This document shows positions 33,785 to 42,603 of a stretch of 64,000 nucleotides of DNA, piece after piece (position 1 is the stretch's first letter; every line of letters begins with the position of its first letter). The notes under the pieces are model-generated. The model was not told the DNA's origin. It searched no databases and saw only the letters and a list, made by a program, of their open reading frames with translations. Source of the DNA: Streptomyces sp. R21. Lineage in GTDB: Bacteria; Actinomycetota; Actinomycetes; Streptomycetales; Streptomycetaceae. The DNA is taken from positions 9,826,501-9,890,500 of the forward strand of contig NZ_CP163435.1 in NCBI RefSeq assembly GCF_041051975.1, read 5' to 3'. Made by a program: the position numbers and the translations under genes.

Positions 33785-34100
33785 CAGGTGCCACCCCGGT
33801 GGCATGCCTGAAGTCTTCGTCGACGGGCGCTTACGAGCCGGTAGGCGCCCGCAGCGGTACCGGCGCCGTCGTACACGTTGACTCGGCGGGATCCGTGACT
33901 TCCACGACGTGGAACAAGTCGGGCGAGCCTCATGACGGTTCCTTCGACGGTGTGGCTACGGGGACGGGGGGTGCCCGGGTCCAGCTGGCCTTCGGCGCGA
34001 ACGGGCGCCACCACGAAGCCCGGTCGTCCGCTGTACGCGCGCAGCGCGGCGACCAGCCGACGCTCCTCGTTGAGCGAGGCGGATCAGGCAGACTCGGCGG
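33785..34100. other. intergenic region after the second fucosidase
   Basis: GGGCGC (33825-33830) with GCGCCC about 20 bases later, and the compact TGCCACC-CC-GGTGGCA at 33789-33804, may act as terminators. ACGCGCGCAGCGCGGCGACC near 34037 recurs near 56605, with about 25 bases shared in all. The reason is not evident. No gene was found. Confidence 0.3.
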
Positions 34101-34829
34101 ATGGACAGTTATCGACTCGTGCAGCGAGATCCCGCTCCCGCACGATATGGACGCCTGCGCGTACAGACCGGCGATCTCGGCCCGGCCCGCTGGCTGACCG
34201 AGCGTGCTCCTGGAAGCGGTGACTTCGCCACGGTGGCGGGTGTCACCGCGCCAGGGTTCGCCGCCTACGTGCGGGTGTTGCATCCGGCGTCGCTGGGGGA
34301 GCGGCCGGTGCGCTGGTCGACGGTAGGTGCCGCGTACGGGCGTGTGGTCGCGCCGGGCACAAACTGGCACGAGCTGATCGGGGTGGACCGGAACTATCAC
34401 AACGCTGCTGAGTACGGCCTGCCCGGTGTCTGGGACGAGCATCCTGCGGAGGGGCCTACCCCGCCCGGAGTCGCCCGGGCCTTGATCCCCGTTTTGGCCC
34501 GGCACACGCAGAACCCCGAGCGTTGCTGGTTCGGGCTGTGGAACGGCTACGGCCGATGGGACTTCGACCGGGTGCCTTCCTTTGAGACTCCCGGCCGGGA
34601 CGAGGTGCTGCTCTGTGGAGCGCTGGAGGATGCCGTCTCGCCGGTGTGCCTGGACGAGTTCGCCGAGCTGCCCGATCTGTGGTGGCCGCAGGACCGCGCC
34701 TGGTGCCTGGGCGGTGACGTGGATCTGGTCAGCACCTACATCGGAGGGTCCGAGGAGTTGATCGCGGAGCTGCTGGCCGCCCCGGAGCTGGAGGTACACC
34801 GGGTGTCGCCCGGCGACGGAGTCGGCTGA
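34101..34829 (+). CDS. conserved hypothetical protein
   Basis: 242 residues beginning MDSYRLVQRDPAPARYGRLR. It is Trp- and Pro-rich in its central part (WFGLWNGYGRWDFDRVPSF) and ends in an acidic segment (LDEFAELPDLWWPQDRAWCL, then VDLVSTYIGGSEELIAELLA). The sequence is convincingly protein-like throughout and resembles unnamed cytosolic proteins common in Streptomyces, sometimes near SMI1/KNR4-type immunity proteins. I do not recognise a domain. It is probably a single-gene unit. Confidence 0.65.
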   Translation: MDSYRLVQRDPAPARYGRLRVQTGDLGPARWLTERAPGSGDFATVAGVTAPGFAAYVRVLHPASLGERPVRWSTVGAAYGRVVAPGTNWHELIGVDRNYHNAAEYGLPGVWDEHPAEGPTPPGVARALIPVLARHTQNPERCWFGLWNGYGRWDFDRVPSFETPGRDEVLLCGALEDAVSPVCLDEFAELPDLWWPQDRAWCLGGDVDLVSTYIGGSEELIAELLAAPELEVHRVSPGDGVG

Positions 34830-34966
34830 GCCCTTTCCTCCGGCGCCCTGGCCCCGCCGGACCGCGGTGCCGTGCTCGACCGCCCGTCCGCGGAGGCCGA
34901 GGCGAGTGCCCGGTTCGGCGCCGAAGTCGCTGTCATACCATGTGCATTCACTCTGAGGAGGCTTTG

Positions 34967-35809
34967 GTGATCAGACGGGGTACGCGGCTGCTCGCGGGTG
35001 CCCTGGCCGCGGTCTGCATGGTGCTCCTCGGCTCCAGCGCACCAAACGGTGCTCTCATCGCCAAGCCGCTGCCGGCCGACGCCGCCAAGGGCGTCGTAGC
35101 GAACCGGGTCATGACGTGGAACATCTGTAATCCCTGCACTGAAAGCGGGCACAATCTTGGCCGGGCGGCGGAGATTGCCACGTATGCGCCCCAGGTCATC
35201 GGCCTTCAAGAGGCGTGCGTGCGTGACGTCGAGAAGATCCGGGACTATCTGGAGCACTTCTACGGGCTGGCATACCGCGTCGAGTACGGGACGGTGCTGA
35301 GGAGTTGGGGCCGCTGCGGCGGATTGCCGTGGCGGCCAGGGGCCTTCGGTCAGGCGATCCTCTCGGCGGCACCGATGACCGACCGCGTGAGCGTGGAATA
35401 TCCCGTCGGTGGATCCGAAGACCGCGGGTACATGGCGGTCACCACCATGGTGGGCGGTCGGCCGGTCCGCGTCTTCAACACCCACCTCGCCCAACGACGT
35501 CAAGAAGCAGTCCGAGCAGGCCAGATCGGCGTACTCGCCGCAGAAGTCGCCGAGTACGATCGCGCGATCGTACTCGGCGACTTCAATGCCGTGCCGGAAG
35601 CCCCCGAACTCAGGGGGATCTGGGCGCTGGCCGCGGACACGGATCCGCAGTGCCGTCCCTCGCCCGCCGGCGCCTGCGAGCCGACCACCGACTGGCACAG
35701 CAAGTTCGACTACGTCTTCCTGCGAGGCATCGCCCCGCTCGTGCACCGTGTGCATCCCAGCCCGTACTCGGACCACCACCTGCTGTACACCGACCTGGAC
35801 GCGACTTAG
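34967..35809 (+). CDS. secreted endonuclease/exonuclease/phosphatase-family hydrolase
   Basis: GTG 34967 follows GAGGAGG by 5 bases and gives 280 residues with a Sec signal (RLLAGALAAVCMVLLGSSAP). The EEP catalytic set is complete: MTWNIC (N52), IGLQEA (E82), FNTHLAQRR, GDFN with D205 and N207, and the terminal SDHHLL. DNase-I-like Mg-dependent phosphodiesterase activity outside the cell is expected, on nucleic acid, sphingomyelin or a phosphorylated sugar. The codons for EVAEYDRAIVLGDF form a perfect 42-bp palindrome (35543-35584). Confidence 0.88.
   Translation: MIRRGTRLLAGALAAVCMVLLGSSAPNGALIAKPLPADAAKGVVANRVMTWNICNPCTESGHNLGRAAEIATYAPQVIGLQEACVRDVEKIRDYLEHFYGLAYRVEYGTVLRSWGRCGGLPWRPGAFGQAILSAAPMTDRVSVEYPVGGSEDRGYMAVTTMVGGRPVRVFNTHLAQRRQEAVRAGQIGVLAAEVAEYDRAIVLGDFNAVPEAPELRGIWALAADTDPQCRPSPAGACEPTTDWHSKFDYVFLRGIAPLVHRVHPSPYSDHHLLYTDLDAT
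35543..35584. repeat. perfect 42-bp palindrome inside the EEP-family gene
   Basis: The segment starts GAAGTCGCCGAGTAC and ends GTACTCGGCGACTTC. Every base of the left 21 is complementary to the right 21, with no spacer. It spans the codons up to the catalytic GDFN motif. Such a cruciform-capable repeat within an essential motif is not explained by the protein sequence alone. Confidence 0.9.
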
Positions 35810-35898
35810 CGTTCGGATAGAAACGCGTGTCCCATCAGGCCCGAAGGGCCGCGGCTCACATCACCGATGTGGTGACCGGGCGCCGCCCCCGCAGCGCG

Positions 35899-36885
35899 TC
35901 ACAGTGTCGTGGTCGTCTGCTGGCCGGACGCGCTGCCGGCGAGCCACTGGTCCCATGTCATGTTGAAGGCGGCGTAGCCGTTGTCGGCCGAGGCCTTGGC
36001 GCGGGGGGAGCCGGTGACGGTGACCGGGTCGCCCTGCTTGACCTGGCCGTAGAACCACTTGGCGTCCGACATGGACAGGTGGACGCAGCCGTGTGAGCCG
36101 CGGGCGCTGCCACTGCCCGGGTTGGGGTCGCCGGTCGAGTAGTGCACATACGTGCCGGACTGGGTCAGGTGGACGTCCCAGGGCAGCGTCAGGTCGTAGT
36201 AGTTGGGGCTGCCCTTGTCGCAGCTGATGCCGACGCTGCAGGAGGTCATGTGGACCTTCTCCTCCTTGTCGATGACGGCCATCGTGCCGTTCCACGTCGG
36301 GTACTCGGCGCTGCCTGCGTTGATCGACAGGGTGCGTACGGCCTGGCCGTTGCGGGTCACCTTCATGGTGTGGCCGGTCACCGAGACGTCCGCGCGCACG
36401 TCGTCGCCGATGGTGAAGGTGTGCGTATAGCCGTGCACGCCATAGCGGCCGTTGCCGTTGCTGACGCCCTTCAGGTCGGCGTCGATCTTCACCTTCGTGC
36501 CGGAGGGCCAGTACGTCTTGGGCCGCCAGTCGGCGCGTTTGTCGCCCATCCAGTGCCAGGCTCCGGCGACCTGCTGCGAGGCGCTCACCTTCAGGTGCTT
36601 CTCGACCGTGCCCCGCGCCTTGGTCGCCACCGGGTTGGTGAAGATCACCGAGATCGGCATGGCCACGCCGACCGTCGTTCCGGTCTGCGGTGTGATCGTG
36701 TCCAGCAGCATCGGGGGGCCCGCGGGCTTCGTCGGCGTGGGCGAGGCATTCGTATGCGCCTTTGCGTCGTCTCCGCTCGCCTTGCCTGTGCTGCTGTCGC
36801 TGCCGCCTCCGCCGCAGGCGCTCGCACCCACCAGCATCGCGGCCGTGACGAATGCGATCCCTATACTGCGCCTGCGCCGTTCCAC
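35899..36885 (-). CDS. L,D-transpeptidase lipoprotein (YkuD catalytic domain)
   Basis: GTG 36885 (VERRRRSIGIAFVTAAMLVG, then ASAC) gives 328 residues with a compact lipoprotein signal whose lipobox Cys is at 24. The longer ATG frame from 36963 would run through a terminator hairpin and was rejected. A Ser/Thr/Pro spacer, an Ig-like bacterial domain (about 60-190, DTITPQTGTTVGVAMPISVI) and the YkuD domain (about 190-310) follow. The active-site motif is GSHGCVHLSMSDAKWFYG. It forms 3-3 cross-links in peptidoglycan, similar to mycobacterial LdtB-type enzymes. Confidence 0.92.
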   Translation of the reverse strand: MERRRRSIGIAFVTAAMLVGASACGGGGSDSSTGKASGDDAKAHTNASPTPTKPAGPPMLLDTITPQTGTTVGVAMPISVIFTNPVATKARGTVEKHLKVSASQQVAGAWHWMGDKRADWRPKTYWPSGTKVKIDADLKGVSNGNGRYGVHGYTHTFTIGDDVRADVSVTGHTMKVTRNGQAVRTLSINAGSAEYPTWNGTMAVIDKEEKVHMTSCSVGISCDKGSPNYYDLTLPWDVHLTQSGTYVHYSTGDPNPGSGSARGSHGCVHLSMSDAKWFYGQVKQGDPVTVTGSPRAKASADNGYAAFNMTWDQWLAGSASGQQTTTTL

Positions 36886-36919
36886 GATCTGCTCCGCTCT
36901 CTCGCTCCACGGCCCTGAG

Positions 36920-36948
36920 GGGCCCTCGCTGTCAGACGGCGAGGGCCC
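36920..36948 (-). terminator. terminator after the chitinase/beta-helix/ThuA operon
   Basis: GGGCCCTCGC (36920-36929) pairs with GCGAGGGCCC (36939-36948) around a 9-base loop, just beyond the ThuA/ricin gene in the direction of transcription. Confidence 0.7.
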
Positions 36949-37024
36949 GGGGCGCGGTTGCATGCGGCGCGTAAAACGTGTCCCAAAACTCAGTGCGCAC
37001 CGCCGGGCCGGATCGGGGCGGCGG

Positions 37025-38317
37025 TCAGGGATGTGCGGTGAGCGTGAAGCTCTGTGCCGGGGAGTCGTCGCAGGTCCGCTGGGTCAGCTGGAGACTGTTC
37101 GTCGCGGTGGCGGCCGTGCTCAGGCACTTTCCGCTGTGCCGGGCGATGAAGTGGTAGCGCCCGCTGGTCTCCTGCACGGGCTGCCACTGCTGGTTGGTGC
37201 CGCTTGACCAACTCCACAGCTGCAGCGGCGCGTTGTCGGCCGTGGAGCGGTCGGTGACGTCGATGACCTGCTGTGGGTTGCCGCGGGCGGTGAGGCGGCT
37301 GTAGCCGCCGTCCGTGGCACGGAACTGGAACTGCTGTGCCTGTGTGCCGTTGCAGGTGTACTGCTGGATCGCGGTCCCGTTCGCCGTGGCCGCGGACCGG
37401 GTGTCCACGCAGGTGCCGTTCGCCTGACTGGTCAGCGCATACCAGGAGGTCTCGGAGATACCTCCGGCCGGAGGCGTGGTGGTGTCCGCGCCGCCGAGCC
37501 ACTTCAGCCCGTCCAGCAGGAACCGGTTCTGCGTCGCACTGGCGAACGTCGAGGACAGACGCGTGTTGGTCGAGTAGTTCATCGCGTTGTGGCCGAAGTT
37601 CGCGTACAGCATCTTGTACTGCGTGTTGGTCCACAGGATCGGGTAGTAGCCGCTGTACCAGGACTGGTTGGGGTCGGTGCCGAGCGGGAAGCTGCTGGGG
37701 TCGACCGACGCAAGGATCTTGATGTTCGGGTTCTGCCGCAGGTCGTTCGTCCAGCTGTACCACTCGCTGACCGACGAGGTGAAGGTGGCCGGCAGGTTCC
37801 GGGTCGAGGCGTGGGTGCGGTCCTCGACCCTGAGCGTCGCCGACGTCGGCCCCCAGGTGTTGGTGCTGAAGTTGCCGCTGCCGAGGAACTGGTTGTGGTA
37901 CCAGGGCCAGCTGCTCGCCTCGGTCGTGAAGGCGGCGACGTGGAAGCCCATCCAGGCGCCGCCGCTGCGCATGTACTGCTCGAAGCCCGTGCGCTGGGCG
38001 GCGGTCTGCGGCAGGTCGTCGAGGAACAGGACGACCTGGTAGCCGTTGACTCCGCCGTTGCTCAGCAGGTCCCAGTTGTTGCTGGCCGTGTAGGTGAACC
38101 CGTTCGCGGCGGCCTGCTGGGGGAACCAGTCGTTGGCCTCCTTGACGAAGTCGATGTGCGCGGCGTCCCAGGTGCCGCTGTAGAGCGCCAGCACTTTGAA
38201 CGGGGCGGCCGCGGGGGCCGCGTGGGCTGGGGGCACGGACAGGCCGAGCAGTGTGGCCAGCAGGAGCAGGAGCCGCAGTGCCGTGCGCGCCGGTGCGGAT
38301 GCGGTCGCGTGTCTCAA
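37025..38317 (-). CDS. secreted ThuA-like domain protein with ricin-type lectin domain
   Basis: TTG at 38317 with an AAGGGAC ribosome site is taken as the start, because a typical signal peptide (RHATASAPARTALRLLLLLA, cleaved after AHA) follows directly; no ATG fits. 430 residues: the ThuA-like class I amidotransferase-fold domain (about 38-280, FKVLALYSGTWDAAHIDFVK, GYQVVLFLDDLP, GGAWMGFHVAAF) and a ricin-B/CBM13 domain (about 295-430). ThuA domains occur in trehalose and other carbohydrate utilisation. It is the last gene of a three-gene operon, 23 bases after the beta-helix gene. Confidence 0.87.
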   Translation of the reverse strand: MRHATASAPARTALRLLLLLATLLGLSVPPAHAAPAAAPFKVLALYSGTWDAAHIDFVKEANDWFPQQAAANGFTYTASNNWDLLSNGGVNGYQVVLFLDDLPQTAAQRTGFEQYMRSGGAWMGFHVAAFTTEASSWPWYHNQFLGSGNFSTNTWGPTSATLRVEDRTHASTRNLPATFTSSVSEWYSWTNDLRQNPNIKILASVDPSSFPLGTDPNQSWYSGYYPILWTNTQYKMLYANFGHNAMNYSTNTRLSSTFASATQNRFLLDGLKWLGGADTTTPPAGGISETSWYALTSQANGTCVDTRSAATANGTAIQQYTCNGTQAQQFQFRATDGGYSRLTARGNPQQVIDVTDRSTADNAPLQLWSWSSGTNQQWQPVQETSGRYHFIARHSGKCLSTAATATNSLQLTQRTCDDSPAQSFTLTAHP

Positions 38318-38340
38318 GGGATCGGTCCCTTCGGTGCGGT

Positions 38341-40557
38341 TCACGGGTAGCTGACCAGGTTGGCCACGTTGGTGGCGGAGTTGGAGGGACCGCCCCGGTC
38401 GTTGACGACGTGCCGGATGGTGCCGGTACCGCCCAGGGAGACGGTCACCATGTCCGTGAAGCGGACGTTCGCGGTGTTCGGTGCCTCGATGGCGTGCTCG
38501 GCGGTGACCGCCGGGTTGACGTTGAAGTAGCAGTAGCTGCCGAAGCCGTACACCTGGTGGCTGGTCACCGAGTTCGCGACCTTGTAGGCGGCGTAGCCCT
38601 GTGTGGAGCCGTTCATCCAGGCGGCCTGGTTGGGCGGGTCGTAGGGCATCTCGTTCTGGTAGAAGTACGTGCGGCCGCCGTTGCCGTTCCAGACGGTCTG
38701 GTGCTTTTGGTAGTGCTCGACGAACAGGCCGTACATGGTGACGTCGTCGCCGTTGACGACGAGTCCGGTGTCGGCGGTGTTGCTGGTCCAGCCGACCCCG
38801 CTGCCGTGGTCGGCGCGCCAGATCCACAGGTGGTCGCCGATGACGTCGTCACTGTTGATCGTCAGACTCGTGGCCGCCTTGCCGACGCCCGCGCCGCCGA
38901 CCCGGAAGAACACGTCGTGCAGCGAACTCGGGTCGGCGCTGTGGTCCGCCGAGGAGCCGTTGGGTCCCAGTTCCACCAGCTGTGCGGAGTTGGTGGTGCC
39001 CGCGTCGATCAGCAGGCCGGCCAGCTGGACGCCGTCCACGTCGGCGACCTGCATCGCGGTGATGCCGTTGTCCGGGATCAGCGTGGCGAGACCGAGACCG
39101 AGGACCACGGTGTCGGCGCGAGTGACCTTGAGCGTCTGGCTGAGGTGGTAGACGCCCGGGGTGACCAGCAGGTGTTTGCCCGCGGCGAGCGCGTCGTTCA
39201 TCTGCGCGGCCGTGGCACCCGGCTTGACGACGAAGAAGTCGGAGAGCGGCAGAGACGTACCCGCGGGTGTGCCCGAACTCCACGAGGTGCCGCTGGAGCT
39301 GGAGCGCGTCGAGGGTACGAACACCTTGTAGGCGCCGGCTGAATCGACGTACAGGAAGGGCTTTTCGCGGCTGATCGGCGTTTGGGCGACTGTGGTGTAG
39401 GGCGGGTTCGGGAAGCTGTTCGCCGGGGCGTTCTTGGCGCCGACGAACACCATGTTCCAGTTGGAGCCGGTCCAGCTCGACCACTCGGTGTTGCGGGACA
39501 GCCACTGTTGCTGCGATCCCGACCTGACCTGTCCGTCGATCTTGGTGTCGGCCATGTAGCCGCCGCTGGACCAGCCGCCGTCGTCCAGCTGGAGGTTGCC
39601 GCGCAGGTGCATACGCCGGTACGGGGCCGCCTGCGACACCGCCCAGCGGTCGGTTCCGGATGCCGGGGTCACGGACAGGTTCTCGGCCGACCGCCAGAAG
39701 TTCTGCGTGGCGTTGCCCTGGAACCAGTCCGCCTCCGCGTGCACCGCGCCGCGGATGTTCACGTCGTCGGGCGACAGTCCCAGGCCCGCGACCTGGGTGT
39801 AGAAGCCGACGTTGGCGTCGGCGCTGTACGTGCCCGGTTTGAAGAGGAAGGCTTTGCGGGCCGTCCCGAACTGATTGGTCTCCTGCTGGGCGAAGGCCGC
39901 GTTCAGGCTGCTCTGGACCGTCGCGGCGGGGGTCGAAGGGTCGAAGACCGTGACGTTCGGGCCGAGGTCGGGGGTGCCCGGCGGCTGCGGCGCGTCGACC
40001 GGATTGACGTAGAAGGACTGGGCCTGGCTGCCGTTGCAGGTGTACTGCTGGAGCTGCACGCTGTCGGCGGTCGACGCGCCCGGCACGTCGAGGCACTTGC
40101 CGCTGTTGCGGTTCACGAAGCGGTAGGTGCCGCCCGACTCGGCCACGGCCTGCCACTGCTGGTTGCTGCCGCCGCTGTACGTCCACAGCTGCACGCCCGC
40201 GCCGTCGGCGCTCGACACGTCGGTGACGTCCCAGGCCTTCGTGGCGTCGGCGCGGCTGCCGGCCTGGACGTATCCGCCCGAGGTGTCCTTGAACTGCCAC
40301 TGCTGGGCCTGGCTGGTGTTGCAGGCGTACTGCTGGACGACGGTGCCGTCGGCGGTCCCCGCGGCGCGGGCGTCGACGCACTTGCCGCTTGCGGCGTTGA
40401 CGACCGTGGCCCAGGCGGTCGGCAGGGCCACGGCCGTGGTCGCGGCCCCCGCCGGTGCGGCGCTCGCCGCGCCCGTTACGGCGGTCGCCACCAGGGCGAA
40501 CACGCTGAGCAGTCTCGTTGTCCGGCCGCGGCCGGGTTCTCGCGTCGCTCTGGACAC
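38341..40557 (-). CDS. secreted ricin-type lectin plus right-handed beta-helix protein
   Basis: 738 residues from GTG 40557 after AGGAGA. Signal peptide (LLSVFALVATAVTGAASAAP), then a ricin-B/CBM13 domain (about 48-182 with QQWQF, NQQWQAV, QAQSFYV) and a large domain (about 195-738) with repeated short strands typical of right-handed beta-helix polysaccharide enzymes (GNLQLDDGGWSSGGYMADTK, ADTVVLGLGLATLIPDNGIT, NSDDVIGDHLWIWRADHGSG). Such proteins are usually annotated loosely as coagulation factor 5/8-like or adenylyl cyclase; a GH55-like glucanase role is possible but not shown. It is the middle gene of the chitinase operon. Confidence 0.82.
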   Translation of the reverse strand: MSRATREPGRGRTTRLLSVFALVATAVTGAASAAPAGAATTAVALPTAWATVVNAASGKCVDARAAGTADGTVVQQYACNTSQAQQWQFKDTSGGYVQAGSRADATKAWDVTDVSSADGAGVQLWTYSGGSNQQWQAVAESGGTYRFVNRNSGKCLDVPGASTADSVQLQQYTCNGSQAQSFYVNPVDAPQPPGTPDLGPNVTVFDPSTPAATVQSSLNAAFAQQETNQFGTARKAFLFKPGTYSADANVGFYTQVAGLGLSPDDVNIRGAVHAEADWFQGNATQNFWRSAENLSVTPASGTDRWAVSQAAPYRRMHLRGNLQLDDGGWSSGGYMADTKIDGQVRSGSQQQWLSRNTEWSSWTGSNWNMVFVGAKNAPANSFPNPPYTTVAQTPISREKPFLYVDSAGAYKVFVPSTRSSSSGTSWSSGTPAGTSLPLSDFFVVKPGATAAQMNDALAAGKHLLVTPGVYHLSQTLKVTRADTVVLGLGLATLIPDNGITAMQVADVDGVQLAGLLIDAGTTNSAQLVELGPNGSSADHSADPSSLHDVFFRVGGAGVGKAATSLTINSDDVIGDHLWIWRADHGSGVGWTSNTADTGLVVNGDDVTMYGLFVEHYQKHQTVWNGNGGRTYFYQNEMPYDPPNQAAWMNGSTQGYAAYKVANSVTSHQVYGFGSYCYFNVNPAVTAEHAIEAPNTANVRFTDMVTVSLGGTGTIRHVVNDRGGPSNSATNVANLVSYP

Positions 40558-40599
40558 GGTTTCTCCTGGGGGTGGGGGGTGGAAGGGGCGACCGTGGCC

Positions 40600-41982
40600 T
40601 CAGCCGGTGTACTTGGCGAAGATGCCGGTGAACTGCCAGGGGCTCTGCGCCACGCCCGAGCAGGTGTCGTCGTTCGGGTAGCTGCCGGGGCAGGGGCGGT
40701 CGCGGTTGGCCGACCAGAACGTCAGCCGGGCCAGGTGGTGTTGCTGCGCGTAGCCGAGGATGGTCTGGAAGTCGGCGGGGGTGACGGTCTCGTTGGCGTC
40801 GGTGATGCCGTTCATGGAGGAGATGCCCATGCCTCGGTAGGCCTGGTCGTCGCTGTAGCCGTACGCGCTCTTGAGGGCCGTCTTGAGCCCTTCGGCCGCC
40901 CGCAGCGTGAGCGTTCCCATGTTCTGGCCGGCGCCGCCGAAGTCGAACGGCATGATGGTCCAGCTGTCGACGCTCAGCCCGGCCGTCGCGGCACGCTGGA
41001 TGAGGCTGGTGTCGGGCCCGCTCTGGTCTGTGCCGATGGTGACGTACACCTTCAGGCCCGGGTTGTTGGTCTTCACGGTCTTCAGCGCGTCCACGGTGCG
41101 CTGCTGAACCGTGCCGTTGCTGTAGGCGTCGGCCTCCAGGTCGATGTCGATGGCCTTGAGACCGTAGGCGTTGATGACCTTCTGGTAGGCCGCCGCGAGT
41201 TCGCCCGCGCTGGAGCAGGAACTCTCCAGCTTGTTGCCGCTGTAGCCGCCGAAGGAGGGGATGATGTCGCCGCCGCCGGCCCGCACGGTGGTGACGGTCC
41301 GCTGGTCGACGCCGCCGGTCAGCGGGCGGCTGCCGTCCCACTGCGGGTTGCAGTACCCGTTGCTCAGGACGAAGGCGAGGGTGAACCACTTGACGCCGGT
41401 GGCGTTCATGATGGTGGAGGGGTCGGGCGGGCTGCCCCAGCCGTTGTAGAGGTACGGGGCGACCGCCATCGGCGCGGCCGGGGCCGGGCCGCCGGAAGTC
41501 GGGCTGTTCCACTTCTGGTTGGCGGCGCCGGTACAGCTCCAGAGCTGTACGGCGGTGCCGTTGGCTGAGGTGTTGCCGGTGACGTCCATGCACTTGTCGG
41601 ACTGCGGGTTCACGATGTCCCGCGCCGTGCTGAGCGTCCACTTCTGGTTCGCGCCGCCCGAACAGTCCCACAGCTGGAGCCTGGTGCCGTTCGCGGTCGC
41701 GTTGCCGGTGGCGTCGAGGCACTTGCCCAGCGCCCGGACGGTCCCGTCGGAGTTGACGGTCCACTGCTGGGCGGCGGTGCCGTTGCAGTCGTAGATCTGA
41801 ACGGCCGTGCCGTTGACGGAACTGGCTCCGGCCACATCGAGGCACCTGCCGCCGAGTCCGGTGATGGTGCCGGTGGCGGCCGTCGCGGGTGACACGGTGA
41901 GAGCGCCGGCCGAGAGAGTCAGTACCGCGGTCGAGAGGGTGACGCGCAGCGTGGTGGAACGCGTACGGGGGCGTTTGGCCAT
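40600..41982 (-). CDS. secreted GH18 chitinase-like enzyme with ricin-type lectin domain
   Basis: 460 residues from ATG 41982 (GTG 41991 is also possible). Signal peptide to about 36, a CBM13 domain (about 37-160, three units with QQW/QKW), a short Gly/Pro linker and a GH18 barrel (about 170-460). The catalytic strand is LKAIDIDLE with Asp279, Asp281 and Glu283; the first Asp of the DxxDxDxE motif is Lys276, as in the bacterial chitinase subgroup with this pattern. First gene of the operon chitinase, beta-helix, ThuA (gaps of 42 and 23 bases). A DasR-like site lies about 100 bases upstream. Confidence 0.9.
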   Translation of the reverse strand: MAKRPRTRSTTLRVTLSTAVLTLSAGALTVSPATAATGTITGLGGRCLDVAGASSVNGTAVQIYDCNGTAAQQWTVNSDGTVRALGKCLDATGNATANGTRLQLWDCSGGANQKWTLSTARDIVNPQSDKCMDVTGNTSANGTAVQLWSCTGAANQKWNSPTSGGPAPAAPMAVAPYLYNGWGSPPDPSTIMNATGVKWFTLAFVLSNGYCNPQWDGSRPLTGGVDQRTVTTVRAGGGDIIPSFGGYSGNKLESSCSSAGELAAAYQKVINAYGLKAIDIDLEADAYSNGTVQQRTVDALKTVKTNNPGLKVYVTIGTDQSGPDTSLIQRAATAGLSVDSWTIMPFDFGGAGQNMGTLTLRAAEGLKTALKSAYGYSDDQAYRGMGISSMNGITDANETVTPADFQTILGYAQQHHLARLTFWSANRDRPCPGSYPNDDTCSGVAQSPWQFTGIFAKYTG

Positions 41983-42001
41983 GGGGGTCACAGCCCTTCA
42001 C

Positions 42002-42603
42002 GAGTGGCCGATGGTGGGGGAGGTGCGTTCATATGGGTGAACGTCGAGCGCATGCGTGGAGGTTGGTGATCGGTGAACCTAAAGGTCTGAACCAGACACG
42101 TCAAGAGATGAAGCACGAAGACGCCGGAATTGGCATGCGGGCAGTAGGAGTTGAAGAGGCCGACCGCTTTCGGGGGCTGATGCTGCGACGGTGTCCCGTC
42201 GTGCGACGGGACGGATTCAGGAGCGCAGGAGGGTGCCCCGTACGGTGCCTGTCGCAACCGTCCCGCTCCCGGACCGCCGAGTGGCTTGGCGGCCAGCCGG
42301 TGTCCTGAAGCGCCCCGGGTAGCGCTGCGAACGACCCGGGCGCCAGGGAACGCCTTTCACTTGTTAAACGGTCGGGAGCCGCAGGTGTGTGTGACTCGTG
42401 CGGTGACTCCCTCGGCGCTCAACGCGTCCCCGGCGGGGCTTTCCGGCCACCGGCCCGACGAGGCTGGAGAAGGCCTTGGCGGTCGAGGCTGTCGTGGGGC
42501 ACTTCCTCACGCTGGGCGTCTCTTGCCTCGGCAGGCCTTGAACGTGACCGGAATTGTGGCTTCCACCACGGCGAAGATGGTCTTGTACTGATGAGATCAC
42601 CGG
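42002..42603. other. intergenic region upstream of the chitinase operon
   Basis: No gene is supported here; the ORFs in it lack ribosome sites and family sequence. It contains the DasR-like site at 42083-42094 and the promoter regions for the chitinase operon (minus strand) and for the membrane protein at 42604 (plus strand). Confidence 0.4.
42083..42094 (-). promoter_or_regulatory. DasR-responsive-element-like site
   Basis: On the minus strand TGGTTCAGACCT matches 9 of 12 positions of the dre core TGGTCTAGACCA. DasR, the N-acetylglucosamine-responsive GntR repressor, controls chitinase genes in Streptomyces. The site is about 100 bases upstream of the GH18 start. Confidence 0.45.

Noticed and set aside
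33789..33804. TGCCACC-CC-GGTGGCA as terminator of the second fucosidase
   Set aside because: The two-base loop is too small for a confident terminator call.
34037..34061. Twenty-five-base repeat shared with about 56605-56629
   Set aside because: Identical GC-rich segment, but low in complexity and without any flanking similarity I could extend, so chance or codon bias cannot be excluded.
38849..42001. Very long minus-strand ORF of 1050 codons
   Set aside because: It overlaps two well-supported secreted enzymes in another frame and is Arg/Gly/Pro-rich, the usual shadow in GC-rich DNA.
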